This document shows positions 26,690-36,690 of a stretch of DNA of 64,000 nucleotides, piece by piece. The notes beneath the pieces were generated by a model. The model made no database searches, had not been told where the DNA came from, and saw only the letters and a program-made list of their open reading frames with translations. Made by a program: the position numbers and the translations under genes. Each line of letters opens with the position of its first letter. The first letter of the stretch is position 1. This DNA is from Aptenodytes patagonicus (lineage: Eukaryota; Chordata; Aves; Sphenisciformes; Spheniscidae): NCBI RefSeq assembly GCF_965638725.1, contig NC_134951.1, positions 29,891,746 to 29,955,745 of the forward strand, written 5' to 3'.

Positions 26690-27470
26690 TTGCAGGTACC
26701 AGGACACACTAATGAAATCAGCTGTGAAACTTCTCTTCAACAAACTGGATATCCCAAGCCCCATAAGACACCTATTATAATGCTAACTTCTCAGCATCTA
26801 GATCACTTTCTGTGAGACTCCTTTGAACGCTTTCCAGCACTGTGATGTTGTAAGCAGATACACCACATTAGGAAGCAAATTACACCAAATTAGTGTTACA
26901 GTAGTAGATGTACAGAGGTGAAGCAACTTCCTACCTTCTACTTTATATTCCCCTTTACAGACCCCTGAAAGGTGATGCTAATCCCTTTTGCCATACCATT
27001 TCACCAAGGTCTCCTATTCAGACAGTTTTCTGTACGTTGTGATCGCGATCCTGTGATTACTGCTTTCCAAGGCATTTTTTTAACATGAGCATATAGCTCG
27101 TATTCTTTTTTTTCTAGATGTATTATGGTGCAGTTAGCTACAATGAAATTATTTTGTTTGTCTGCAAGGCAAATCAAATTGATTTATAACAGGAAAGTAA
27201 TGCCATCCTTTATTAAAGTCATCTGTTTGTTAATGGCAAGCTTTACATGAATATCATGGTCTGATTAATCAATAAAAATGTTAAATAATCTTTCACCAAG
27301 AGTTCTTGGGAGTCCCATTAGAGTCACTCTAATTGCTGATATCTCCATAATCACAACTATGTTTTGAAATCTCTCAGTGAGCCAATTTAATGCATCTGCT
27401 GCATGCCCTGTTTTTTCCACGCGATGGATGAATTTCAGCCAATGCAATCCTGAAAAAAAAAAACAAAAAA
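26690..27470 (-). mobile_element. Ancient CR1-type LINE remnant
   Basis: Homology is visible at two levels. The minus-strand frame 27519-27265 reads NWLTERFQ, later VTLMGLP and LGERLFNIFID, matching the order of CR1 RT motif B (NWL...[21 protein letters not shown]). Further towards the low end, pieces such as CTCCTTTGAACGCTTTCCAGC and TTTACAGACCCCTGAAAGGTGATG keep the order and spacing of the downstream CR1 sequence seen in the intact copy at 18.7-20.9 kb. It is heavily mutated, so it is an old insertion. Boundaries are approximate. Confidence 0.6.
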
Positions 27471-27714
27471 AGACAGCAACTTCTCGATATAATTTGTTTT
27501 CTGTGAAAATATGCTGCATGCTGGACTTTTAGTCACTATATTTTTCTTACTGTGATGAAAATATTTCCATTTATGTATGTTTATATCTTACTATCTTAAA
27601 TCCTGTTAAAGTTGGATTTTAATGTAGTTGCTCATATAGAATACCTAGTAGCTGAACTGCATGCTAATAAGTCATTAAGAGTAAGATCATGCAGCTGAAG
27701 TAGAACATACAGGG

Positions 27715-28102
27715 TCAGAGGCACAAGTGAATGGCGATGCGCTCCTTTGAGTGGATGACTAAGATCACCAGTTCCCACAAGCTCCTAAACTTACAGGGGC
27801 GACAGTGGACCTTGCCATAGCGAGGCATGCAATGAGCTGCAGTGATTCCCCGTCTCAGGCTTTCTCTCCTCTGTACTCCACTGCATGACAAAGAGATCAG
27901 GTTAACACTTGCCAAGAGAGACGCTTCTCCACAATTCAGCAGCTCGGGCTCATAGACACAAGCCATCCGGACTTCCTGAAAGGTTTGAGTTGGAAGCCTC
28001 TCAAATATGCTGCCACTGATATTCTTCATTATTCTTTTCTCCCTCTCTCGCATTACTAAGAGCCTTGCAAATTTGCAATTCTGACCTACCATTTGGTTTA
28101 AC
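27715..28102 (-). other. Unassigned open frame abutting a CR1 copy
   Basis: A minus-strand frame stays open from inside the neighbouring CR1 (28200) to a stop at 27715. About 125 codons of it lie outside the CR1. That part contains REREKRIMKNISGSIFERLP and a Cys/His-containing end (HCMPRYGKVHCRPCKF). I do not recognise a family. It may be an old retroposed or exonic piece, or chance. The CR1-derived beginning of the frame is antisense CR1 and not meaningful. Confidence 0.2.
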
Positions 28103-28106
28103 CATC

Positions 28107-28297
28107 TGGTTAAACATTGGAAGAGGCTGCCCAGGGAAGTGGTTGAGTCCCCATCCCTGGAAGTATTTAAAAGACGTGTAGATGAGGCGCTCAGGGACAT
28201 GGTTTAGTGGGCGTGGTGGTGTTGGGTTGACGGTTGGACTCGATGATCTTAGAGGTCTTTTCCAACCTCAATGATTCTATGATTCTATGATTCTATG
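28107..28297 (+). mobile_element. CR1 LINE 3' end fragment with ATTCTATG tail
   Basis: About 190 bp matching, in reverse complement, the 3' end of the CR1 at 18.7 kb (CATTGGAAGAGGCTGCCCAG, then GGTTGGACTCGATGATCTTA). It ends in three copies of the 8-bp unit ATTCTATG, the diagnostic CR1 tail. It is severely 5'-truncated. Its 5' edge coincides with one arm of a 9-bp inverted repeat (28096-28115). Confidence 0.95.
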
Positions 28298-29859
28298 TTT
28301 TTACCGATATGCTGGAAGGACACACTGGAGGGATAAAAGATTGGAGTTCAATCAGGCAGAAGAGGAATGTGAACTAGATTTCAGTTTTCCAAATTATAAC
28401 TCTAAGCACTGGGCAAGTAAGCATAAAGAACTGCCAAGATGCTGCCTCATGCTTTGTGTGAGGTTGGAAGCTCACCAGATGACGACTCCTAGGGCACATG
28501 GTGCATACTGTTCTTGTCTCACTGTCCTTGGGGGCAGACAGCTCATATAACATGATGGCAAGAGTCGTCTGTGATATGAGAGCTTAACCCTTCACCCTTT
28601 TCACCCTTGTACTATATAGGTTTTTAGCACACTTTCTGTTTCTTTATCACCTGATTGGCATACGCCTTCTGACTGTATCACCATATTCTGCATAAGGGGC
28701 CATTCCCATCACTGCCCCTTGGCTTCTAATTTGCCCTTGCTGTGCCTGCTGCCAGTGAAGCTGGCAAAGTTTCAGCTATGCGGGGCTAGTTGAGGGCCAT
28801 CAACATCCTATAGGCTAGGGCAGACGGGTGGCGTTTGGCATCGCAGACCTCATCTTCACCCTGAGCGTAGCCAGTGCTATTTCAGATGGGACAGTACCCT
28901 TTATGTCCTCCACTGGAGAGCAGCCAGGGCCAGTGTCCCCTGTGGCCAGGTGACAACTGCATCCCAGCCCAGTCTTTCTATTATCCAGCAGAGGTTTTGG
29001 GTGAGGGAGCCAGCACCCATTTGTGGGACTATATTGTCATCCATTTTGGGGATTACTAGTGCTGAGTTTAGGAAAAGAAGGGCCATATCCAGAACGCTGT
29101 ACGCACTGCCCTGCAGCAACAGCATGTGTCCATCAGAGCTGCTGTCAGATTGCCATGAAAACAGGACAGAAGCCATTGTTTTCTGTGGAGCCTAGCCAGT
29201 CCAAACATCTGCATTTTAGCTGGGGGCTAGTTTGGTGGCAGCAAATCCACTGCTGCTTTATAGTCTTTGAAATAATTTTACAGCCCTCCAAGGACACACA
29301 TCACCTCAGAAACGAAAGAAAACATATAGGTAGATAGGTAATTAGAAGACAAGGTCTATGCTAAGAAATAGGCATGTCACTATGGAGATATCTTTTTTTT
29401 GTCTGCTCCCTTCCTGTCCCCTTCTTGGTCGTGGATATTCAAAAGGGGATACAAAAAACCCTCATAAGCACGTTAAGAGAGTTAGATGTTGTAAGTTCAA
29501 ACCCTGTCCAGCTGCAATATGACTGGAACCCAGGGTTTCCCAGGTCCTGGGTGAGTGCTCAAAAATTTGAGCTTTATGTGAAAGACCTTCTCCAAAGGCA
29601 GCTGATTTTTTGAATCCTGAGTAAATGAAGACACTTTAAAATGGGAATTAGTTCTGGTGTCTAAAGCCATTAAAATAGACCCACACAGGAGAAAATGTTT
29701 TAGGTACACCTCTTTCTTTGGCACTTGTGATCGCCTGGTTCAGTCATCTCACTGTGCTAGCTGCTGCAAATCCTGACCGGGGAGTGTTACTCCCTGCCTA
29801 ACTCGGGATCATTCCATATATAAGATTAGGCAAACACTGAAGTTTTTTTTGTGACCTCG
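28298..29859. other. Intergenic, no feature recognised
   Basis: Moderate GC content, with overlapping short frames on both strands around 28.87-29.34 kb. None resembles a known protein. A B-box-like GTTCAAACCC at about 29492 has no matching A box or cloverleaf, so it is not called a tRNA. Confidence 0.5.
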
Positions 29860-30400
29860 ATCATAGACATGGGCAGAAAAAGAAGATGAAAGATGGAGGT
29901 CCAAGAGAAATCTTGCAGCAGGGCCCCACGTGCACCCCCAGGCTCTGCAACCTCTGCCCCCCACCCCCCACCCCCACCCCGGGGCTAGCTGCCTGGGCTG
30001 GAGGCCAGCTCTGGTACAGGGCAGCCGTGTAAGCTGGCATCAGGCTCCTGGGAAGAGGGAGAGCTGTGAGATGCTTCTTTTGGGGGTCTCTTCTTTGACT
30101 GGGAGCTGCATTTAAGCTCAGGCCCTCGACCTTGGTTCTCGCCTGAGCCACATTGGAGGTGTGCCTGTGCCTGGCCCTCATCCTGACCTGCTGACTTGAC
30201 CTCAGACCTGCCTCCTCACCGGGGCCTTGCCTGGGCTGTGACTGACCCTGGTTACCACCACCGGACCTGTCCTGCTCTCCTTGCCGGGCATGGTGAGACT
30301 GTCCCCTTGCTGGTGAGGATGGTGCCCTGCCACCTTGCTGTCTCCTCAGCTCCTGGCTGGCCTTCCTGGGTGAGCAGCCCGCTCTTTGTTTCTCACAAAC
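29860..30400. other. GC-rich block of unknown origin, possible LTR-like repeat
   Basis: The block is clearly richer in G+C than its flanks. It contains a C-rich run (29957-29980) and many CCTG/GACCTG words around 30.17-30.38 kb. The word structure resembles avian retroviral LTRs, but no TG...CA ends, target-site duplication or poly(A) signal were found. No gene was recognised. Confidence 0.3.
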
Positions 30401-31274
30401 AATTTATGGAAGACATTTTTTTTTTCATCTCAGACTTCTATCCTTTTTTACCTGTATTATTTGTTGGTTTTTTTGCTGGACTGTTTTGATGCATCTAGAT
30501 TTTATATTGGACTAGGACTGAGAATATATCTATCTATCTAGCTGATTCTAGGAAAATAATCAAAATAATTCATAAAGTAGAATTATATAGAAGATTTGTG
30601 GTCTATGAGTAAAGTAGGTCTTTTAGTGCTTTTGGAAATATCTGTCCAAGAAATCAGAAATCACAGTGGAGGGAAAAAAAAGCCTGAAGCCCATGAAACC
30701 GTAAGTCACTCCTGAACATCAGCTCCAAGACTCACTTTTCCTGTTTTCTCTTTCACATTCATACATTGTTTATTTATATTGTATGGCCGGTTACAGCTGA
30801 GTTGGGGTTAGAGGTCTTACCTCAGTATTCATTTCAGATGTTCATGTGCATTGCCAGATTACTACAAATCTCAGGAAAGCTCACAAGTTATTTTCCCAAA
30901 ATGCCTGTTGGAGTCAGCTATATGACTTAACGTTTCAATGGAAAATACACTGATAAAATTGATGTCAACTAAAATGTCACTGAAAAGAGGAGGAAATTAC
31001 TGCATAGCTTTTCACTGCGAGGCGTGGTAACCTGGTAGAGCACTGCAGCTTGCCTTACACAAGTTGGTTGTCTATAGCTCCTGTCAACAGAGGGATTGAC
31101 TTTCTCTGCCAACGGCTCTGTTGAAATGAATACAGCTCACACTTAACTTCCTAGTGGCATGGTCAGTTGTTGAACTTCTGCTAAACGAGCAGGCCAGAGC
31201 TTCAGAGAAAGCTGTAAGTAACTAATATGTGGAAATTGACTGACATGTCAAAATGATCTGGGCTGAAAAAAATA
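30401..31274. other. Intergenic, no feature recognised
   Basis: AT-rich sequence with a short TATC repeat near 30525. A stretch near 31035 has a faint resemblance to a tRNA A-box region but nothing more. Confidence 0.5.
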
Positions 31275-32965
31275 ATCATAGAATCATAGAATAGTTTGGG
31301 TTGGAAGGGACCTTTAAAGGTCATCTAGTCCAACTCCCCTGCCATGGGCAGGGACATCTGCAACTAGCTCAGGTTGCTCAGAGCCCCATCCAGCCTGACC
31401 TTGAATGTTTCCAGGGATGGGGCATCCACCACCTCTCTGGGCAACCTGTGCCAGTGTTTCACCACACTCCGTATAAAAAACTTCTTCCTTAGATCTAGTC
31501 TAAATCTACCCCCCTTTAGTTTAAAGCCATTCCCCCTTGTCCTGTCGCAACAGGCCCTGCTAAAAAGTTTGCTGCCACCTTTTTTATAAGCCCCCTTTAA
31601 GTACTGATAGGCTGCAATAAGGTCTCCCCAAAGCCTTCTCTTCTCTAGGCTGAACAACCCCAACTCTCTCAGCTTTTCTTCACAGGAGATGTGTTCCATC
31701 CCCCTGATCATTTTCGTGGCCCTCTTCTGGACCCTCTCCAACAGGTCCGTGTCTTTCTTATGCTGAGGGCTCCAGAGCTGGACGCAGTACTCCAGGTGGG
31801 GTCTCACCAGAGCAGAGTAGAGGGGCAGAATCACCTCCCTCGACCTGCTGGCCACGCTTCTTTGGATGCAGCCCAGGATATGATTGGCCTTCCAGGCTGC
31901 AAGTGCACATTGCTGGCTCATGCCCAGCTTTTCATCCACCAGGACCCGCAAGTCCCTCTTGGCAGGGCTGCTCTCAATCCCTCCATCCCCCAGCCTGGAT
32001 TGATACCAGGGGTTGCCCCGACCCAGGTGCAGGACCTTGCCCTTGGCCTTGTTGAACCTCATGAGGTTCACACGCGTCCACTTCTCAAGCTTGTCCAGGT
32101 CCCTCTGGATGGCATCCCGTCCCTCTGGCGTGTTGACCGCACCACTCAGCTTGGTGTCATCTGCAAACTTGCTGAGGGTGCACTTGATTCCACTGTCTAT
32201 GTCATTGATGAAGATATTGAACAGTACCAGTCCCAATACGGACCCCTGCGGGTCGTCACTCGTCACCAGTGTCCATCTGGACATTGAGCCGTTGACCACT
32301 ACCCTCTGGATGTGACCATCTAACCAATTCCTCACCCACCGGACAGTCCACCCATCAAATCCATACCTCTCCAGTTGAGAGAGAAGGATGTTGTGGGGGA
32401 CCGTGTCAAAGGCCTTACAGAGGTCCAGATAGACGACATCTGTAGCCCTTCCTGTGTCCACTGATGTAGTCACTCCATCATAGAAGGCCACTAGGTTGGT
32501 CAGGCAGGGCTTGCCCTTAGTGAAGCCATGCTGGCTGCCTCAAATCACCTCCCTGTCCTCCATGTGCCTTAGCATAGCTTCCAGGAGGTTCTGTTCCATG
32601 ATCTTCCCAGGCACAGACATGAGACTGACTGGCCTGTAGTTCCATGGGTCTTCCTTTTTTCTCTTTTTAAAAATGGGGGTTATGTTTCCCCTTTTCCAGT
32701 CAGTGGGAAGTTCACCAGACTACCATGACTTCTCAGATACGATGGACAGTGGCTTAGCAACTTCATCCACCAGTTCCTGCAGGACCCGTGGATGGATCTC
32801 ATCGGGTCCCATGGACTTGTGCACCTTCAAGTGCCTTAGATGGTCTCAAACCTGATGTTCTCCCACAGTGAGTGGCTCTTCATTCTCCCAATTCCCCACC
32901 TTTGCCTTCTGTGGCTTGGGCGGTGAGGCTTGAGCACTTGCCAGTGAAGACTGAGGCAAAAAATA
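31275..32965 (-). mobile_element. CR1 LINE, 5'-truncated, about 1.7 kb
   Basis: A second, distinct CR1 subfamily copy. The 3' end at low coordinates reads ATCATAGAATCATAGAATAG followed by the CR1 3' region. It is open on the minus strand for most of the RT domain (31364 to about 32537) apart from one TGA near 32540. Upstream, a [18 protein letters not shown]-like stretch and other RT N-terminal sequence continue to about 32965, where the element is truncated. It lies between RAB23 and PRIM2. Confidence 0.95.
31364..32491 (-). pseudogene. CR1 reverse transcriptase domain, 375-codon open remnant
   Basis: Motif A reads [11 protein letters not shown], motif C keeps [10 protein letters not shown], and [12 protein letters not shown] is intact. 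Motif B is damaged: [10 protein letters not shown] stands where CR1 has [10 protein letters not shown]. The C-terminal CR1 region ([20 protein letters not shown] and on) reads to the end. The long open frame in an element with a damaged motif suggests moderate age. It derives from a LINE and is not a host gene. Confidence 0.92.
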
Positions 32966-35373
32966 ATCCCTCCTCTGATATCAGTTGGCTTAGGAATTGT
33001 ATTTAGCCAAGCATAACTATATGGTTATTTTGCTAGATTAGAGATGAGATTTCTTTATTTTGAAAATGTGAGGGTTTGTACATCAGGGTATCACCAGATC
33101 CAAATTCCAAGCCTTACCTCCTAGCAGTACTGTTCATTTGGGGATACACTGTGCTTCCTAACTTTTCCTAAGTGCACAGGAACACAGCACCTAGATGACA
33201 TTGCTTATCTCCACTATTAACAAATTCACCTTTGTAAATTCTGCTGTCAGAAAATTTAAAGAACCTGTTCTTCAAGCCCAAGTTGTATTTTGAGACCCCA
33301 CTATCGTGCTAAACCCCTTTCTTCTGACAACGGCATCCATTACATGGGGTGTCTGTCCCATATGGGCTCAGCAATAAAATAAAAGCCTTATTTTTTTCCC
33401 CCTCCGTTCCACACACTGTTGCTCCCAGAGTGTACTGAGGGTTTTGGTTTTATGACTGGATTACTTTTCAAGCTTTCCTCCCGCTAGAAAGGCTAATGAA
33501 ACTCAGTAAGGGCCAATATGGGTCTGGAAAGTCTGAACAGTTGGGATAACTAATCTACTTTCAGGTTTGTCTTTTAGAGCTTTGCTGAAGTACAGCCTTC
33601 AGTAATAAAAGCAAAGACATATTAAGCTCCATGAATAAAATCTTCTCAAAAATCAGTAAAATGTTCTTCAGGAAAAGACTTTTAAATGGGCACCTCTAAC
33701 AATGTTATACTGAATATCTCCCCCCCCCCCCAAAGGAAAAATAAAAGTACAATGTACTAGCCAAATGGCAAACATCAAGAGCCCAATATATCTCTTTCTC
33801 ATTATATGAGGTTTTTAAAAGGTAACTGGGAGACTAGGGTGTACATTTTTATTGTAGAGTGGCAGGAGAAAATTAAAAAATGGCTCTATTAAATGTTCTC
33901 ACTAGCTTAATTAAGAGACATATAACGAAGCACTTCATCTGGCTGGCTTTTATAGCCAATGGCAATAGTAAGTCTTTTAAAAAGAGAATAAAAGAGAAAA
34001 AAGGAAATATTGCATCTACATGTTGTGTGGGGAGAAGCTGTGGCATACAGAGGATCGATTATCTGGAAATCTAATGTGTAGGAAATGGAAAAGATTATTT
34101 TTGGTGGCTACTTTAGACTTAGAACTTTGCTATTTTATCTTGCAATCACAATAATTTTTGTGCTACTTATTTTCATGCCTATTTACTGATAGTTGATACC
34201 TTCAGGTAAATATCAATCTTCCTTGGTAACCTCCTTGTGCTCCCAGAGTGTGTATTCTTGCTCGTCACTTAGACACCACCCACTAAACATACTCGGTAAC
34301 AGTATTGACTGTCTTTTCACAATGATTATATGTAAAGAAGAATCTTTGACAACCGAAACAAAATATTTACATTGCTTTAAAGACCAGTAAATGCATTAGA
34401 AATAGTTTAAGGAAGTTAGGACAGGTTGTGGCATGACTATAAAGAAAGAAATCAGTGAGTTGCATTTATATGATAGATTAAACCGAAGGCATTATTCTGC
34501 AGAAGGAGGAATTAGGAAGGTGGTGTAGGTAAGATTAACTTGGATGGGAAGGTTCAAATCAGTTAGGAAAGTCTGGTTTTCAGTATCACAAGGCAGAAGG
34601 GAAAATATGGATTCTGAAAATATCGTTTTTACCATTGACTCTTGCTTCTGCGAAAAGGTTTAAAACAGAGTTTATGTATTTAGGTAAAGTAGATTCATAT
34701 TGTCAAATGTAATTATCACTTGGAAAAAGACCAAATTAAAAAAACAGAAAATACAAAAAGATTACAGAAATGCAAAAAGGTATTACAAACATGCTAATAA
34801 AGTTATTTCATTGGCAAACCCCTTTTTGTTATGTTTCATAGTGTCAGTGAATGAAGATTTTGTTATATTCTCCCTAATGTTTAAGTAAACTGAGGACTGG
34901 TAAAAATGAAGCGTATGTGAGACAGAGAGTCTTTGCTTTACTTAAACATTATGAGGATTATAAGAAAATCTTCAATCATTTACTTTAGGATTTTCTTCTC
35001 TGGCATACTCTAGAGAAATAAAGACCATAATTTTGACAATCTGACAGGCTATGTTTTACCCCCCGTTATGCAGAAGCTTAAATTCTATCAGAAAAAAACC
35101 AAACAACCAACCTTTATTCAGTGGGCTGATAAACACCATTAACTCCTAGGGAGGTCAGTGGAAGCTGAGCAGGGACTCTGCCTCTGAGGAGCTGTCTGCT
35201 ATTTGTGTTCTTCAGCCCTTGGCCCAGATTCATCCCCTCCGGCCCATAAACATGGACACCTAAACTGGGAACTCTTTGTACAGGTGTCAGAAAAAGACAG
35301 ACATACAGGGAAAGAGCAATTCCAGTAACATTCAAAATTGTTCTGTGGGTCTTCTTACTCCCCCCATTGACTA
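32966..35373. other. Intergenic, no feature recognised
   Basis: AT-rich sequence with a C12 run at 33720-33731. Short frames only; no gene or repeat recognised. Confidence 0.55.
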
Positions 35374-36168
35374 CAGAATCATGGAATGGTTGAGGTTGGA
35401 AGGGACCTCCAGAGGTCATCTGGTCCAACCCCTCTGCTCAAGCAGCGCCACCTAGACCTGGTTACCCAGGACCATGTCCAGATGGGTTCTGAATAGCTTG
35501 AAGAATGGAGACTCCACAACCTCCCTGGGCAACCTGTGCCAGTGCTCAGTCACCCTCACAGTGAAATAGTGTTTCCTGATGTTCAGAACCTCCTGTATTT
35601 CAGTTTGTGCCCACATTTCCTCTGGTCCTGTCACTGGGCACCACTGAAAAGAGCCTGGCCCCATCCTCTTTGCACCCTTCTTTCAGGTATTTGTATGCAT
35701 TAGTAAGATCCCCCCTGAGTCCTCTCTTCTCAAGGCTGAACAGTCCCAGCTGCCTCAGCCTGTCCTCATATGAGAGATGCTCCAGTCCCTTAATCGTCTT
35801 AGTGGCCCTATGCTGGTCTGTCTCCAGTACGTCCATCTCTCTCTTGTACTGGGGAGCCCAGAACTGGACACAGAACTCCAGGTGTGGCCCCACCAGTGCT
35901 GAGTAGATGGGAAGCATCACCCCCCTCTACGTACTGGCAGCACTCTTCCTAATGCAGCCCAGGATAACGTTAGCCGCCTTTGTGGCATGGGCACACTGCT
36001 GGCTCATGATCAACTTTGTGTCCACGAGGACACCCAGGTCCTTTTCTGCAAAGCTGCTTCCCAGCTGGGTGCCCCCAGCACGTATTGGTGCCTGGGGTTG
36101 TTCTTCCCCAGGTGCAGGAATTTGCACTTCCCTTTTCTGAACTTCATAAGGTTCCTGTCAGCCCATTT
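35374..36168 (-). mobile_element. CR1 LINE fragment, about 0.8 kb
   Basis: Minus-strand CR1 whose 3' end reads CAGAATCATGGAATGGTTGA on plus. It retains the C-terminal RT-linked region: a 106-codon frame (35920-35600) contains [20 protein letters not shown] and [20 protein letters not shown]. Upstream another frame holds [16 protein letters not shown]. Frameshifts separate the pieces. It is truncated near 36168, close to direct repeats of TTTATAAGA. Confidence 0.93.
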
Positions 36169-36289
36169 CTCATTTATAAGACATTTATAAGAAACAGAGA
36201 AATAAGAAATAGATTTCTTATAAGTAAGAAATTATTTAGATAATGAAAGATGATAGAGGAAGGATGTATTTGTTCTATTTCCCTTTCCC

Positions 36290-36690
36290 TAGGGCAGAGC
36301 ACCTATGCCTAAGTCATTCCTGATAGACATTTGTCTTGTTTAGTTTTAACAAGCTCCAGTAATGAAAACTTGGCAAGTCCCCCCAGGCACTTCTTTACTA
36401 TGAGAAGGTTTTTCCTGATGTCTACCCTGAAATATCCCTTGCTGTGATCATCGCTTTTCCTCTGTGATGGTTTTTGAAAATCATCAGGTTCCCACTCTTC
36501 CCTATGAGTCTTTTCTTTATTAAGCTAAACAACCCCACTTTATTATATCTTTGTGATTTTAGATCTTTGATTATACTTGTTGTTGGACTCTCCAGTTTTT
36601 GTGTATCCTTCTTGGAATATGATGACCAGCTGCAAAACCGTATTCATGGCCTCACTTGTGGACTTGTGGTCTGGGCTTTTGGTGATGGCT
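36290..36690 (-). mobile_element. Ancient CR1-like LINE remnant
   Basis: On plus, the order TTTCCTGATGTCTACCCTGA, TTAAGCTAAACAACCCCA, GACTCTCCAGTTTTTGTGTA, TCCTTCTTGGAATATGATGA follows the 3' region of minus-strand CR1, with heavy divergence. No frame survives. It lies just beyond the younger CR1 fragment, so the two could represent one older element interrupted by a newer one. Confidence 0.6.

Noticed and set aside
29480-29515. A tRNA B-box-like GTTCAAACCC
   Set aside because: No A box at the right distance and no cloverleaf can be drawn.
31025-31075. A tRNA-like GGTAGAGCACTGCAGC stretch, possible tRNA-derived SINE head
   Set aside because: Only the A-box side is similar; no B box, no tail and no target-site duplication were seen.
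31691-32287. A 198-codon plus-strand frame
   Set aside because: Antisense shadow of the second CR1 reverse transcriptase.
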